From NCBI GenBank assembly GCA_035354435.1, contig DAOQAY010000134.1, positions 1-7,714 on the forward strand: DNA of 7,714 bases, given 5' to 3'. Position 1 is the stretch's first letter; each line of letters begins with the position of its first letter. The notes beneath the pieces were generated by a model. It made no database searches. It had not been told where the DNA came from and saw only the letters and a list, made by a program, of their open reading frames with translations. The DNA comes from JAKLDO01 sp035354435. GTDB taxonomy: Bacteria > UBP6 > UBA1177. The translations under genes and the position numbers were made by a program. Shown here piece by piece: positions 1 through 6,670 of this stretch.

Positions 1-1259
1 AGTTTAGCTATTCCATTACGATAATACCCTCCGAGTATGACATGCCTGTCTTTGATGTACATCCACTCGTCCCCGATACTCGGCCACAGCTCGGTAGTTT
101 CACCTGTTTCTATGTTCAAAACAAGACTCTTTCCAGTCCATGTTTTCTCTGTCTCGTTGGCTATAAAATGGAAATACGGATACTCGAAACTAGGCTTTGT
201 AATATTCCCTTCAAATATCCCCTTTATCTCAGGAGTCCACTTTTCTTCTCTTTTTGTCTTCAGATTTAATGAGTAGATATCCATTCCGCTCCAGCTGTTA
301 AGAAAATTTCCATAATAAACCAGATCTCTTCCTGAACCTATCATGGCATAATCACCGTCAATATTCACCACTCCTTCACCGATTGTTGCTGTTACATTCA
401 GCGGTCTTGTCTCGAAGGTCTTCATGTCAACTATCCATGTCGCTATCCCGAACGGTGTCTCATCATCACTTTCTCCGGGCTGTTTATAATATCCCGTGAG
501 CACAAGATTTTTCCCGTCATTCCTGGGGAATGGTCCTGTCAATCTGGATAGTTTTTTGGATTCATTTGTTTCAAGATTGAGAATAAACGGATTCTCATAA
601 TCAACAGGAAAAACAACAAACGGATATTTCAATTGAGGTTTTCCGTAACTTCCCCAGTCATTAATTTCCTTAAGGTCATTTGTTTTCAAATTGCCAAGGA
701 ACAGTTTGGCATCAGAATCAATAACAATAAAAACCATCAAGTTGCCATCTACTGAAAAATATTGATTGTTATATTTGGAAGTTACAATTTCATAAAGAAG
801 TCCTTCTTTTCTATTACACCCGTAAATGTTGGCCCGAATCTCTGGATCTTCAGGAGCAACAGGAAAAAACACAAAATCATCATTAATATCCATCGGGCTG
901 TCTACTTTTCCTGTAGGATTGTCATCTTCAAGAACCGTTACAAATTCATTATCTTCAGGGGAACCGTTGCATTTTACATCTGTTTTCACCGGACCGAAAC
1001 ATAACTTTGATTCAGGATCTCCTTCATAGATCTCAATACAGGTAGGTTCAGGATAGACAATGTCCGGTGTTTCATCCGGTTCAGTGTCTTCCGACTCCGT
1101 GTCTGACACTTCGTCGGATAAATCGTCGGACAAGTCATCAGAAATATCAATATCTTCTTCGTCAATTGTCGAATCGGAATCGGTTTTATAGTGGTTTGAA
1201 TTACACGAAGTGTAGGAACAGAAAACCGTTAAAAACAATATAATCAATATGTTACGCAT
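1..1259 (-). CDS. Acidic-linker lipoprotein with beta-propeller-like repeats (partial, C-terminus beyond left edge)
   Basis: I translated this frame by hand; it stays open from the ATG at 1257-1259 to the window edge, giving 419 full codons. The start is supported by GGAGG at 1265-1269, five bases upstream. The N-terminus is a lipoprotein-type signal: Arg2, a hydrophobic core at about residues 4-16, then Cys19 preceded by Y-T-S (Tyr at -3 is not ideal for a lipobox; Cys14 is a poorer alternative). Residues 26-67 form an Asp/Ser/Glu-rich, probably disordered linker. Cys74, Cys87, Cys97 and Cys148 could form disulfides. From about 180 onward the chain repeats a beta-strand signature of the type 'h-N-L-x-T-x-E' at about residues 188, 227, 278, 331 and 380, roughly 40-52 residues apart, as in TolB-like propellers. 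Its likely place is the outer or inner membrane facing the periplasm or exterior. No family or ligand is recognised. It follows the small membrane protein gene by 30 nt and is probably co-transcribed. Confidence 0.8.
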   Translation of the reverse strand, partial: MRNILIILFLTVFCSYTSCNSNHYKTDSDSTIDEEDIDISDDLSDDLSDEVSDTESEDTEPDETPDIVYPEPTCIEIYEGDPESKLCFGPVKTDVKCNGSPEDNEFVTVLEDDNPTGKVDSPMDINDDFVFFPVAPEDPEIRANIYGCNRKEGLLYEIVTSKYNNQYFSVDGNLMVFIVIDSDAKLFLGNLKTNDLKEINDWGSYGKPQLKYPFVVFPVDYENPFILNLETNESKKLSRLTGPFPRNDGKNLVLTGYYKQPGESDDETPFGIATWIVDMKTFETRPLNVTATIGEGVVNIDGDYAMIGSGRDLVYYGNFLNSWSGMDIYSLNLKTKREEKWTPEIKGIFEGNITKPSFEYPYFHFIANETEKTWTGKSLVLNIETGETTELWPSIGDEWMYIKDRHVILGGYYRNGIAK

Positions 1260-1264
1260 GGAAA

Positions 1265-1269
1265 CCTCC
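1265..1269 (-). promoter_or_regulatory. Ribosome binding site of the lipoprotein gene
   Basis: A perfect GGAGG on the minus strand lies five bases before the ATG at 1257-1259. It fixes the lipoprotein start and makes translation independent of the gene upstream. Confidence 0.75.
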
Positions 1270-1289
1270 GCTTCTTACGGGAAGGTTCT

Positions 1290-1625
1290 CTACGAATTAC
1301 TGAATAATTTCACTATAAAAGCCACAAATCTGTTGTAGATGTCACCTCTTGCCATAAGTGCAATGATTGCAGTCAGTACGACCGGGATCGAAAGAAGAAG
1401 AAAATATTTCAATTCATTATCAATAACATCTTTCACATACTGCTTATCGGGAGAAAGATCCTTGATCCTCAGTTTCTGTCTGGGAGATTCATCCCGTTTC
1501 TTCATCCTGACTGTCGGCTTCCATTCTTTTGACTCAATAGGTTCCTGCCGATTCGCCCCTGAACCTCTCTGAATTGCATCAGGATCTTTTTTCGATGGAT
1601 CTTTTTCCATTGAAAGACTTGCCAC
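1290..1625 (-). CDS. Small single-pass membrane protein of unknown function, coupled to pyrG
   Basis: The gene encodes 111 residues that I do not recognise. The start is GTG at 1623-1625, sharing one base with the pyrG stop codon (TAGTG), with AAAAAGG seven bases upstream inside the pyrG end. An ATG at 1608-1610 would shorten it by five residues but has no Shine-Dalgarno sequence. Residues 1 to about 70 are highly charged, rich in Lys, Arg, Asp, Glu, Pro and Ser, and look disordered. Residues about 73-91 are a clear transmembrane helix (YFLLLSIPVVLTAIIALMA). Residues about 96-108 form a second, shorter hydrophobic or amphipathic segment ending near the C-terminus. The basic N-terminal part suggests a cytoplasmic N-terminus, so this would be a near tail-anchored protein. 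It lacks the SecE signature and the two-helix pattern of SecG. The overlap implies translational coupling to CTP synthase, but no function follows from that alone. Confidence 0.7.
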   Translation of the reverse strand: MASLSMEKDPSKKDPDAIQRGSGANRQEPIESKEWKPTVRMKKRDESPRQKLRIKDLSPDKQYVKDVIDNELKYFLLLSIPVVLTAIIALMARGDIYNRFVAFIVKLFSNS

Positions 1626-3244
1626 TATTTTACCTTTTTCCTGTTATCTATCGACGCTTTGACAAATGCCATGAAAAGAGGATGCGGAGCGAACGGCTTA
1701 GACTTGAATTCCGGATGGAACTGGCATCCGAGGAACCATTTGTGATCCGGAAGCTCCACCATTTCCACAAGCCCTGTGACTTTATCTCTGCCTGTTATCA
1801 TAAGCCCGCACTTTTTCAGCTCTTCTTCATATTTTGAATTAAACTCATATCTGTGACGATGCCTTTCACTTATCTCACCGTTTTTATATGCATCAGATGC
1901 ACGGCTTCCTTTCTCAACAAGACAGGTATAAGCCCCGAGTCTCATGGTTCCGCCAAGATTTTTAATGCTTTTCTGCTCTTCCATCAGGTCAATAACAGGA
2001 TAAGCCGTCTTTTCATTGAATTCCATCGAATGGGCACCGTCCATCTTGCAGACATGCCTTGCAAATTCGATCGTTGCGATCTGCATACCCAGACATATTC
2101 CAAAGAAAGGAACATTGTTCGTTCTTGCAAATTCAACAGCTTTTATCTTTCCTTCAATACCTCTAATGCCGAATCCGCCCGGAACCAGAACACCGTCAAC
2201 ATCTTTTAGGCAGTCTATCGAAATTTCGCCCTTTTCAAGTTTCTCACTGTCAATATAGACAAGATTCATTTTGTGCCTGTTTGCAATACCGGCATGAACC
2301 AGCGCTTCATTGAGACTTTTGTATGATTCTTTTAGATCGACATACTTGCCGACTATCGCAATAGATACTGTCCCTTCCGGATTCTTGATATTTTTATTGA
2401 TCGTCTCCCATTTTGAAAGTCCTGCACTTCTTGACCAGATATTGAGATATTTCGCAATAATATCATCCACTCCCTGTTTGCTGTAAAGAAGCGGAAGTTC
2501 ATAAATACTGTCGACATCTATCGCAGAAAAAACTGCTTCTTTTTTCACATTGCAGAAAAGGCTGATCTTTTCTCTCATGTCTTCGGTAAGCTCTTTCTCA
2601 CAGCGGCACAGAAGTATATCAGGCTGAATACCTATTGCCCGGAGCTCTTTGACACTGTGCTGTGTAGGCTTTGTCTTGAATTCACCGGCGGCTTTGATAA
2701 ACGGCACAAGTGTCAGATGAATATAAAGAACATTTTCCCTGCCGACATCATACGCAAACTGCCTTATCGCCTCAAGGAACGGCAGACTCTCAATGTCGCC
2801 GACAGTTCCGCCTATCTCGACCTGAACTATATCAGCAGTTTTACCAAGATTTGTTATCTTGCTCTTGATCTCGTTTGTGATATGCGGAATTACCTGAACG
2901 GTCTTTCCAAGATATTCGCCTCTTCTTTCCTTGTTAAGAACGGCATCGTATATCTGACCGGTTGTGAAATTGTTGTCCCTTTTCAGAGTGACATCACAGA
3001 ACCTTTCATAATGTCCGAGATCAAGATCTGTCTCGGCGCCGTCTTCTGTCACAAACACTTCACCATGCTGAAACGGACTCATAGTTCCGGGATCCAGATT
3101 GATGTAAGGATCGAATTTAAGCAGATTCACCTTTATTCCTCTGCTTTCAAGAAGCGCACCTACTGTTGTTGAAGCGATACCTTTGCCAAGCGACGATACA
3201 ACGCCGCCTGTAAAAAAAATGTATTTAGTCTTTTTACTGTTCAT
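1625..3244 (-). CDS. pyrG: CTP synthase (glutamine hydrolysing)
   Basis: This cytosolic enzyme converts UTP, ATP and glutamine to CTP, the last step of pyrimidine nucleotide synthesis. The protein has 539 residues, close to the usual length of about 540. The N-terminal synthetase domain (about 1-270) has the P-loop GGVVSSLGKGIAS at 13-25, the motif HGEVFVTEDGAETDLDLGHY at 60-79, the magnesium-binding EIGGTVGDIES at 143-153 and KTKPTQHSVKELR at 190-202. The class I glutamine amidotransferase domain (about 290-535) has PGGFGIRG at 355-362, the nucleophile Cys384 in FGICLGMQ, and His510 and Glu512 in QFHPEF. All key residues are present, so it should be active. The ATG at 3242-3244 is preceded by GGGGAG ten bases upstream. 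It lies 17 nt after pgk, and its TAG stop overlaps the next start. No pyrG-type attenuator is visible, since the gene is internal to the cluster. Confidence 0.97.
   Translation of the reverse strand: MNSKKTKYIFFTGGVVSSLGKGIASTTVGALLESRGIKVNLLKFDPYINLDPGTMSPFQHGEVFVTEDGAETDLDLGHYERFCDVTLKRDNNFTTGQIYDAVLNKERRGEYLGKTVQVIPHITNEIKSKITNLGKTADIVQVEIGGTVGDIESLPFLEAIRQFAYDVGRENVLYIHLTLVPFIKAAGEFKTKPTQHSVKELRAIGIQPDILLCRCEKELTEDMREKISLFCNVKKEAVFSAIDVDSIYELPLLYSKQGVDDIIAKYLNIWSRSAGLSKWETINKNIKNPEGTVSIAIVGKYVDLKESYKSLNEALVHAGIANRHKMNLVYIDSEKLEKGEISIDCLKDVDGVLVPGGFGIRGIEGKIKAVEFARTNNVPFFGICLGMQIATIEFARHVCKMDGAHSMEFNEKTAYPVIDLMEEQKSIKNLGGTMRLGAYTCLVEKGSRASDAYKNGEISERHRHRYEFNSKYEEELKKCGLMITGRDKVTGLVEMVELPDHKWFLGCQFHPEFKSKPFAPHPLFMAFVKASIDNRKKVK
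1633..1639 (-). promoter_or_regulatory. Ribosome binding site deciding the GTG start of the small membrane protein
   Basis: AAAAAGG on the minus strand sits within the last codons of pyrG, seven bases before the GTG at 1623-1625. The alternative ATG at 1608-1610 has no comparable purine-rich site, so the GTG start, overlapping the pyrG stop by one base, is preferred. Confidence 0.55.
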
Positions 3245-3261
3245 CTGTCCGGTTCTCCCCG

Positions 3262-4464
3262 TTATCTTAGAACATCTATTCCAGGTAATGTATTGTTTCT
3301 TAAAAATTCAAGACTGGCTCCGCCACCTGTTGAAATGTGACTGAACTTCTCCTTGACGCCTGCTTTTTTCATCAATGCCGCACTTTCTCCGCCTCCGGCA
3401 ACTGTATGTGCCTTCGTTTCCACAACGGCTCTGGCAAGATCGATACTGCCTTTTGCAAACTGATCATGTTCAAAAACGCCCACCGGACCGTTCCAGAAAA
3501 GCTCACGGCAGCCTTCAAGTTTTGCAATATAAAGCTTCAAAGTTTCAGGTCCGATGTCAAAAGCTGTCATCCCTTCCGGGAAATCGCTGTTGGAACATAT
3601 TACCGTTTCTGTTGAATTTATATCGGCTGCAGCAATATGATCGACAGGAAGTATCAATTCGACACCTCTTGCTTCCGCACCTTTTATTATTTCTCTGGCA
3701 ACCGAAATACGGTCTTCTTCGACCCTCGAATTACCAAGCCTGATCCCTTTTGCCGCAAGGAAAGTATACGCCATCTCTCCACCTATCATTATTCTGTCGG
3801 CAACTTCAAGCATAGGTCTGATTATCGAGATCTTGTCGGCAATTTTTGAGCCGCCTATTATCGAATAAAAACGGTCACCTCTTTTCAGACCGATAAGCTT
3901 TGAAAGCTCTTCGATCTCATGCTTCATCAGAAAACCCATCCCTTTTGTATCAATAAGCTGAGGAAGAGCATAGACAGATGCCTCTTTTCTGTGCGAAACA
4001 CCAAAAGCGTCATTAATGTAGACATCACACATCTTTGCAAGTTCTCTTGCAAATGACGATGAATTTTTTCTCTCATCTTCGCTGAACCTGAGATTTTCGA
4101 GCACAAGAATATGCCCGGGCTTCAGATCTCTGACCATCTGCTGAGCGCCCATACCGACACAATCCTCAAAAAAGAAAATTTCCTTTTCAAGAAGCTCTGC
4201 GAGAACCGCAGCAACTGGTTCAAGTGAACAGGCAGCATCCCTGTTGCCACCTTCAGGGCGGCCTGAATGTGATGCTATTATCACTCTCGCATTGTGTTCA
4301 AGAGCATGTTTGATAGTCGGAAGTGTAAGCTCAATGCGGTTAATGTCGGTGACAACACCTTTTTCATCAATAGGAATATTGAAGTCAGTTCTGATAAAAA
4401 CCCGTTTTTCTCTAATTGCAAGCTCATTAATACATTTCACATTCAAGGTGTCGAGATAGCTCAT
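3262..4464 (-). CDS. pgk: Phosphoglycerate kinase
   Basis: PGK transfers phosphate from 1,3-bisphosphoglycerate to ADP in the cytosol, the first ATP-forming step of glycolysis, and reverses in gluconeogenesis. The protein has 400 residues, the normal bacterial length. The N-terminal substrate domain shows RTDFNIP at 25-31, Arg43, SHSGRP at 65-70 (usually SHLGRP), ENLRF at 123-127 and NDAFGVSHR at 151-159. The C-terminal nucleotide domain shows IGGSKIADKI at 203-212, GGEMAYTFL at 228-236, DIGP at 303-306, WNGPVGVFE at 324-332, and the end motif STGGGASLEFL at 378-388. The GGGD[ST] motif reads GGGES at 357-361, with Glu replacing the usual nucleotide-Mg ligand Asp; this is conservative and probably tolerated. 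The ATG start at 4462-4464 has AGG seven bases upstream. It lies 17 nt after gap and 17 nt before pyrG, consistent with one transcript. Confidence 0.97.
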   Translation of the reverse strand: MSYLDTLNVKCINELAIREKRVFIRTDFNIPIDEKGVVTDINRIELTLPTIKHALEHNARVIIASHSGRPEGGNRDAACSLEPVAAVLAELLEKEIFFFEDCVGMGAQQMVRDLKPGHILVLENLRFSEDERKNSSSFARELAKMCDVYINDAFGVSHRKEASVYALPQLIDTKGMGFLMKHEIEELSKLIGLKRGDRFYSIIGGSKIADKISIIRPMLEVADRIMIGGEMAYTFLAAKGIRLGNSRVEEDRISVAREIIKGAEARGVELILPVDHIAAADINSTETVICSNSDFPEGMTAFDIGPETLKLYIAKLEGCRELFWNGPVGVFEHDQFAKGSIDLARAVVETKAHTVAGGGESAALMKKAGVKEKFSHISTGGGASLEFLRNNTLPGIDVLR

Positions 4465-4481
4465 TTATATACCTGCTGTCA

Positions 4482-5480
4482 TTAAAAAAGTCTGCCCAGA
4501 ACATCAACCATTCTACTGCTGTAACCCCATTCATTGTCATACCAGCTGAGCAGTTTGACCATATTGCCCTGCATAACTGCCGTGCTCTGTGCATCAAGTA
4601 TGGATGAATGGGAATCACCGTTGAAATCTGAAGATACGAGAGGTTCGTCACAATATCTCAGAATTCCTTTCATTTCGCCTTCTGCATATTTTTTCATAAG
4701 TGCGTTGATCTCTGCAACTGTTGCTTCCTTTTCAAGAACAAAAACAGCATCGACAAGACTTACATTGGGTGTCGGAACTCTTACCGAAATACCATCGAGC
4801 TTTCCTTTAAGTGAAGGAATAACCAGACCGATCGCTTTCGCAGCTCCTGTTGTGGTCGGAATCATGTTAAGTGCACCGGCTCTTGCTCTTCTGAGATCCT
4901 TATGCGGAAGGTCAAGAATTCTCTGATCGTTTGTATATGAGTGAATTGTCGTCATAAATCCGTGTTTTATGCCGAAATGTTTGTGCATGATGTGGGTTAT
5001 TGGAGCAAGACAGTTGGTCGTACAGCTTGCATTCGAGATTATGTTGTGTTTATTCTTGTCATAAAGTGAATCGTTGACGCCGAGAACAACAGTAATATCT
5101 TCGCCTTTTGCCGGAGCTGAAATGAGAACTTTCTTTGCGCCTGCCTCAATATGAAGATTTGCTTTTTCTCTTGCAGTGAAAAGACCTGTACATTCAAGAA
5201 CGACATCAATCTTCATATCTTTCCATGGAAGTTTTGCCGGATCTTTTTCAGCAATGATCTTTATTTCCTTTCCGTCAACAAGAATTGAAGATTCACCGGC
5301 TTTTACATCGTGACCCCAGACTCCGTGAACAGAATCGTACTTCAACAAATGGGCAAGGGTTTTAGGATCGGTAAGATCATTGATTGCAACGATCTCGATC
5401 TTTTCGCTTTTGTCAGCAATTCTGTAAACTGCTCTTCCAATTCTTCCGAAACCATTAATAGCAACACGAATCTTTTCCAT
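4482..5480 (-). CDS. gap: Glyceraldehyde-3-phosphate dehydrogenase, phosphorylating (class I)
   Basis: GAPDH oxidises glyceraldehyde 3-phosphate with NAD and phosphate to 1,3-bisphosphoglycerate, the substrate of the PGK encoded directly downstream. The 332 residues are full length. The Rossmann domain shows INGFGRIGR at 8-16 and Asp35 after Asn34, a pattern fitting NAD rather than NADP preference. The catalytic segment SNASCTTNCLAP at 149-160 holds nucleophile Cys153, and His180 follows in TTIHSYTNDQ. The S-loop and phosphate site read RRARAGALNMIPTTTGAAKA at 197-216, and RVPTPNVSLVD at 234-244 and SWYDNEWGYSSRMVD at 312-326 are typical. The ATG at 5478-5480 has GGAGG at 5486-5490, five bases upstream. 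The gene is 17 nt from the HD-domain gene upstream and 17 nt from pgk downstream. No paralogue of triosephosphate isomerase is in the window. Confidence 0.97.
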   Translation of the reverse strand: MEKIRVAINGFGRIGRAVYRIADKSEKIEIVAINDLTDPKTLAHLLKYDSVHGVWGHDVKAGESSILVDGKEIKIIAEKDPAKLPWKDMKIDVVLECTGLFTAREKANLHIEAGAKKVLISAPAKGEDITVVLGVNDSLYDKNKHNIISNASCTTNCLAPITHIMHKHFGIKHGFMTTIHSYTNDQRILDLPHKDLRRARAGALNMIPTTTGAAKAIGLVIPSLKGKLDGISVRVPTPNVSLVDAVFVLEKEATVAEINALMKKYAEGEMKGILRYCDEPLVSSDFNGDSHSSILDAQSTAVMQGNMVKLLSWYDNEWGYSSRMVDVLGRLF

Positions 5481-5497
5481 GAAATCCTCCGTTTTGT

Positions 5498-6529
5498 TTA
5501 GTCATTTCCAACATTTTTGGACTCTAAGTCAATATCGTTACCTGTTCCTTTTTTATAAAAAGCCCTCTGAAGCATATAAATCGATTTAGTCCAGTTACCT
5601 TCCATTTCAGAATCAAGCCCTATCTTTATCGCATCAAGGTTGGCATCGAGATTGTCACACATCGAAACTATAAGTGCTTCCATCGTTTTCGGTTTTTTAG
5701 GCGAACCGAATTCATATTCGCCGTGATGGCTCAGCATAATGTGTAGAAGCTCCACTTTAAGGTCAACATCATCGGGAAGAACGGTCGAAACCAGTTTTTC
5801 GATCCATGTGGTTCCCATATAAATGTGTCCGAGAAGTTTGCCTCTATCTGAGTATCTTTCTACCATTGCTGTTACAGGATTCAGCTGGAATTCGAATACT
5901 TTGCCGATATCGTGTATCAAAGAAGCAAGTATTACCAGCGACTTGTCAACATTGTATCTTTCCTCATACTGCTCTGCAATGTAAGCGGCGATCTCAGCTA
6001 CATTGAGTGAATGCTCCCACAAACCCCTTCTACAGGCATGGTGCATACTTCTTCCGGCAGGGATTGTTGTGTAAAGATCCCAGATTTTTCCGCTTTTTTC
6101 GAAACCATCGAGCAGTTTTTTATGTGTTTCATTCAGGAAGGATGAGATATCTTTCCATCTTTCATCAAGTTCTTCAACACTGAACTTTGACTCCGGCAGA
6201 ATACCCTTGCACTCTGAATCTATCTTGTCGGGAGGAACTATTCCCGCATCATTGATGACAACCTGTGTCACACTCTGATATTTTGTCACTTTCCCGTTCA
6301 ATATCTTGATCACATTCCCGCTTTGCAGAGCTTCCTCGACATCATGGTCGAGATCCCACACCTTCCCGTTTACCGAACCGACACCGTCAAAAAGCTCGAC
6401 ATCCATGTATCTCTGACCGTTCTTTCCAACCTTCACATTCGATTTTTTCACCAGAAAATAACAATTCGAATCAGGAATTATTATATCACCTTCATCCATC
6501 TCAGTAATCAAAGTTCTTTTTCTTACCAT
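5498..6529 (-). CDS. OB-fold/HD-domain 3'-5' exoribonuclease-like protein (YhaM family)
   Basis: The protein resembles the YhaM family, cytosolic metal-dependent 3'-5' exonucleases acting on RNA and single-stranded DNA. From the ATG at 6527-6529 it has 343 residues. Counting from the longer TTG start at 6559 (353 residues), residues about 25-108 form a nucleic-acid-binding OB domain (YFLVKKSNVKVGKNGQRYMD and following), and about 165-330 form the HD domain. Metal-site motifs visible are WEHSLN (His183), LIHDIGK (His216-Asp217), LLGHI (His245), LSHHGEYEFGSP (His278-His279) and CDNLDA (Asp302). All look intact. The start is uncertain: the ATG has GGTGGG 3 nt upstream and the TTG has AAGGA 3 nt upstream. 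I prefer the ATG because the ten extra residues do not look like the family's N-terminus. It is the first gene of the cluster, 17 nt before gap. RNA decay is the family role; a specific target is not shown. Confidence 0.85.
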   Translation of the reverse strand: MVRKRTLITEMDEGDIIIPDSNCYFLVKKSNVKVGKNGQRYMDVELFDGVGSVNGKVWDLDHDVEEALQSGNVIKILNGKVTKYQSVTQVVINDAGIVPPDKIDSECKGILPESKFSVEELDERWKDISSFLNETHKKLLDGFEKSGKIWDLYTTIPAGRSMHHACRRGLWEHSLNVAEIAAYIAEQYEERYNVDKSLVILASLIHDIGKVFEFQLNPVTAMVERYSDRGKLLGHIYMGTTWIEKLVSTVLPDDVDLKVELLHIMLSHHGEYEFGSPKKPKTMEALIVSMCDNLDANLDAIKIGLDSEMEGNWTKSIYMLQRAFYKKGTGNDIDLESKNVGND

Positions 6530-6532
6530 TTT

Positions 6533-6538
6533 CCCACC
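6533..6538 (-). promoter_or_regulatory. Weak ribosome binding site of the HD-domain gene
   Basis: GGTGGG lies three bases before the ATG at 6527-6529. It is an imperfect, closely spaced Shine-Dalgarno match. The competing TTG start at 6557-6559 has AAGGA at 6563-6567, also only three bases away, so the sequence does not settle the start by itself. Confidence 0.35.
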
Positions 6539-6601
6539 AGAATAGTCATATATTCGCAAAAGTCCTTTTTAGGATAAGCATTATCGTTGCTTCGCATTGA
6601 C

Positions 6602-6628
6602 AATATACTTTGTAGTTTTAAAAATCAA
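6602..6628 (-). promoter_or_regulatory. Candidate sigma70-type promoter of the HD-gap-pgk-pyrG cluster
   Basis: On the minus strand a TTGATT (6623-6628) and a TATATT (6602-6607) are separated by 15 nt, in the only gap upstream of the cluster long enough to hold a promoter. The -10 matches five of six and the -35 four of six consensus bases, but the spacer is shorter than the usual 17. The whole gap is AT-rich, so chance matches are likely. Confidence 0.3.
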
Positions 6629-6638
6629 TTTTTATAAC
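6615..6638. repeat. AT-rich 24-bp inverted repeat in the intergenic gap
   Basis: The arms at 6615-6625 and 6628-6638 are complementary at 10 of 11 positions with a two-base centre (CA). The only G-C pair is at the outer end. It lies about 33 bp past the YhcG-family stop codon and covers the candidate -35 of the following cluster. It could be an operator or a weak bidirectional terminator hairpin, but its low G+C and the lack of a following T-run in the downstream direction argue against a strong terminator. AT-rich DNA also forms such palindromes by chance. Confidence 0.4.
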
Positions 6639-6670
6639 AGATTTTAAATAAAAAGAATCCAGTCAGTTTT

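Noticed and set aside
37..276. Plus-strand short frames near the left edge
   Set aside because: They overlap each other and the minus-strand lipoprotein gene, whose frame is open through the whole region and has a signal peptide and strong ribosome binding site.
1260..1289. Separate promoter or terminator between the small membrane protein and the lipoprotein
   Set aside because: The 30-nt gap holds the ribosome binding site and no hairpin or recognisable -35/-10 pair.
1290..1625. Small membrane protein as SecE or SecG
   Set aside because: SecG is often near gap-pgk-tpi, but this protein has one clear transmembrane helix and a long charged N-terminus. The SecE Trp-Pro motif region is absent.
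2657..3172. 171-residue plus-strand open frame opposite pyrG
   Set aside because: It lies wholly antisense to the conserved catalytic region of pyrG and its translation shows no recognisable domain; it mirrors the codon bias of the real gene.
3375..3743. 122-residue plus-strand open frame opposite pgk
   Set aside because: It is antisense to conserved PGK motifs, is low in recognisable structure and overlaps another antisense frame.
4534..4926. 130-residue plus-strand open frame opposite gap
   Set aside because: It is a shadow of the GAPDH coding sequence, with no Shine-Dalgarno support considered and no family resemblance.
6639..6670. Rho-independent terminator directly after the YhcG-family gene
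   Set aside because: No G+C-rich stem followed by a T-run is visible; the nearby palindrome is almost entirely A and T.
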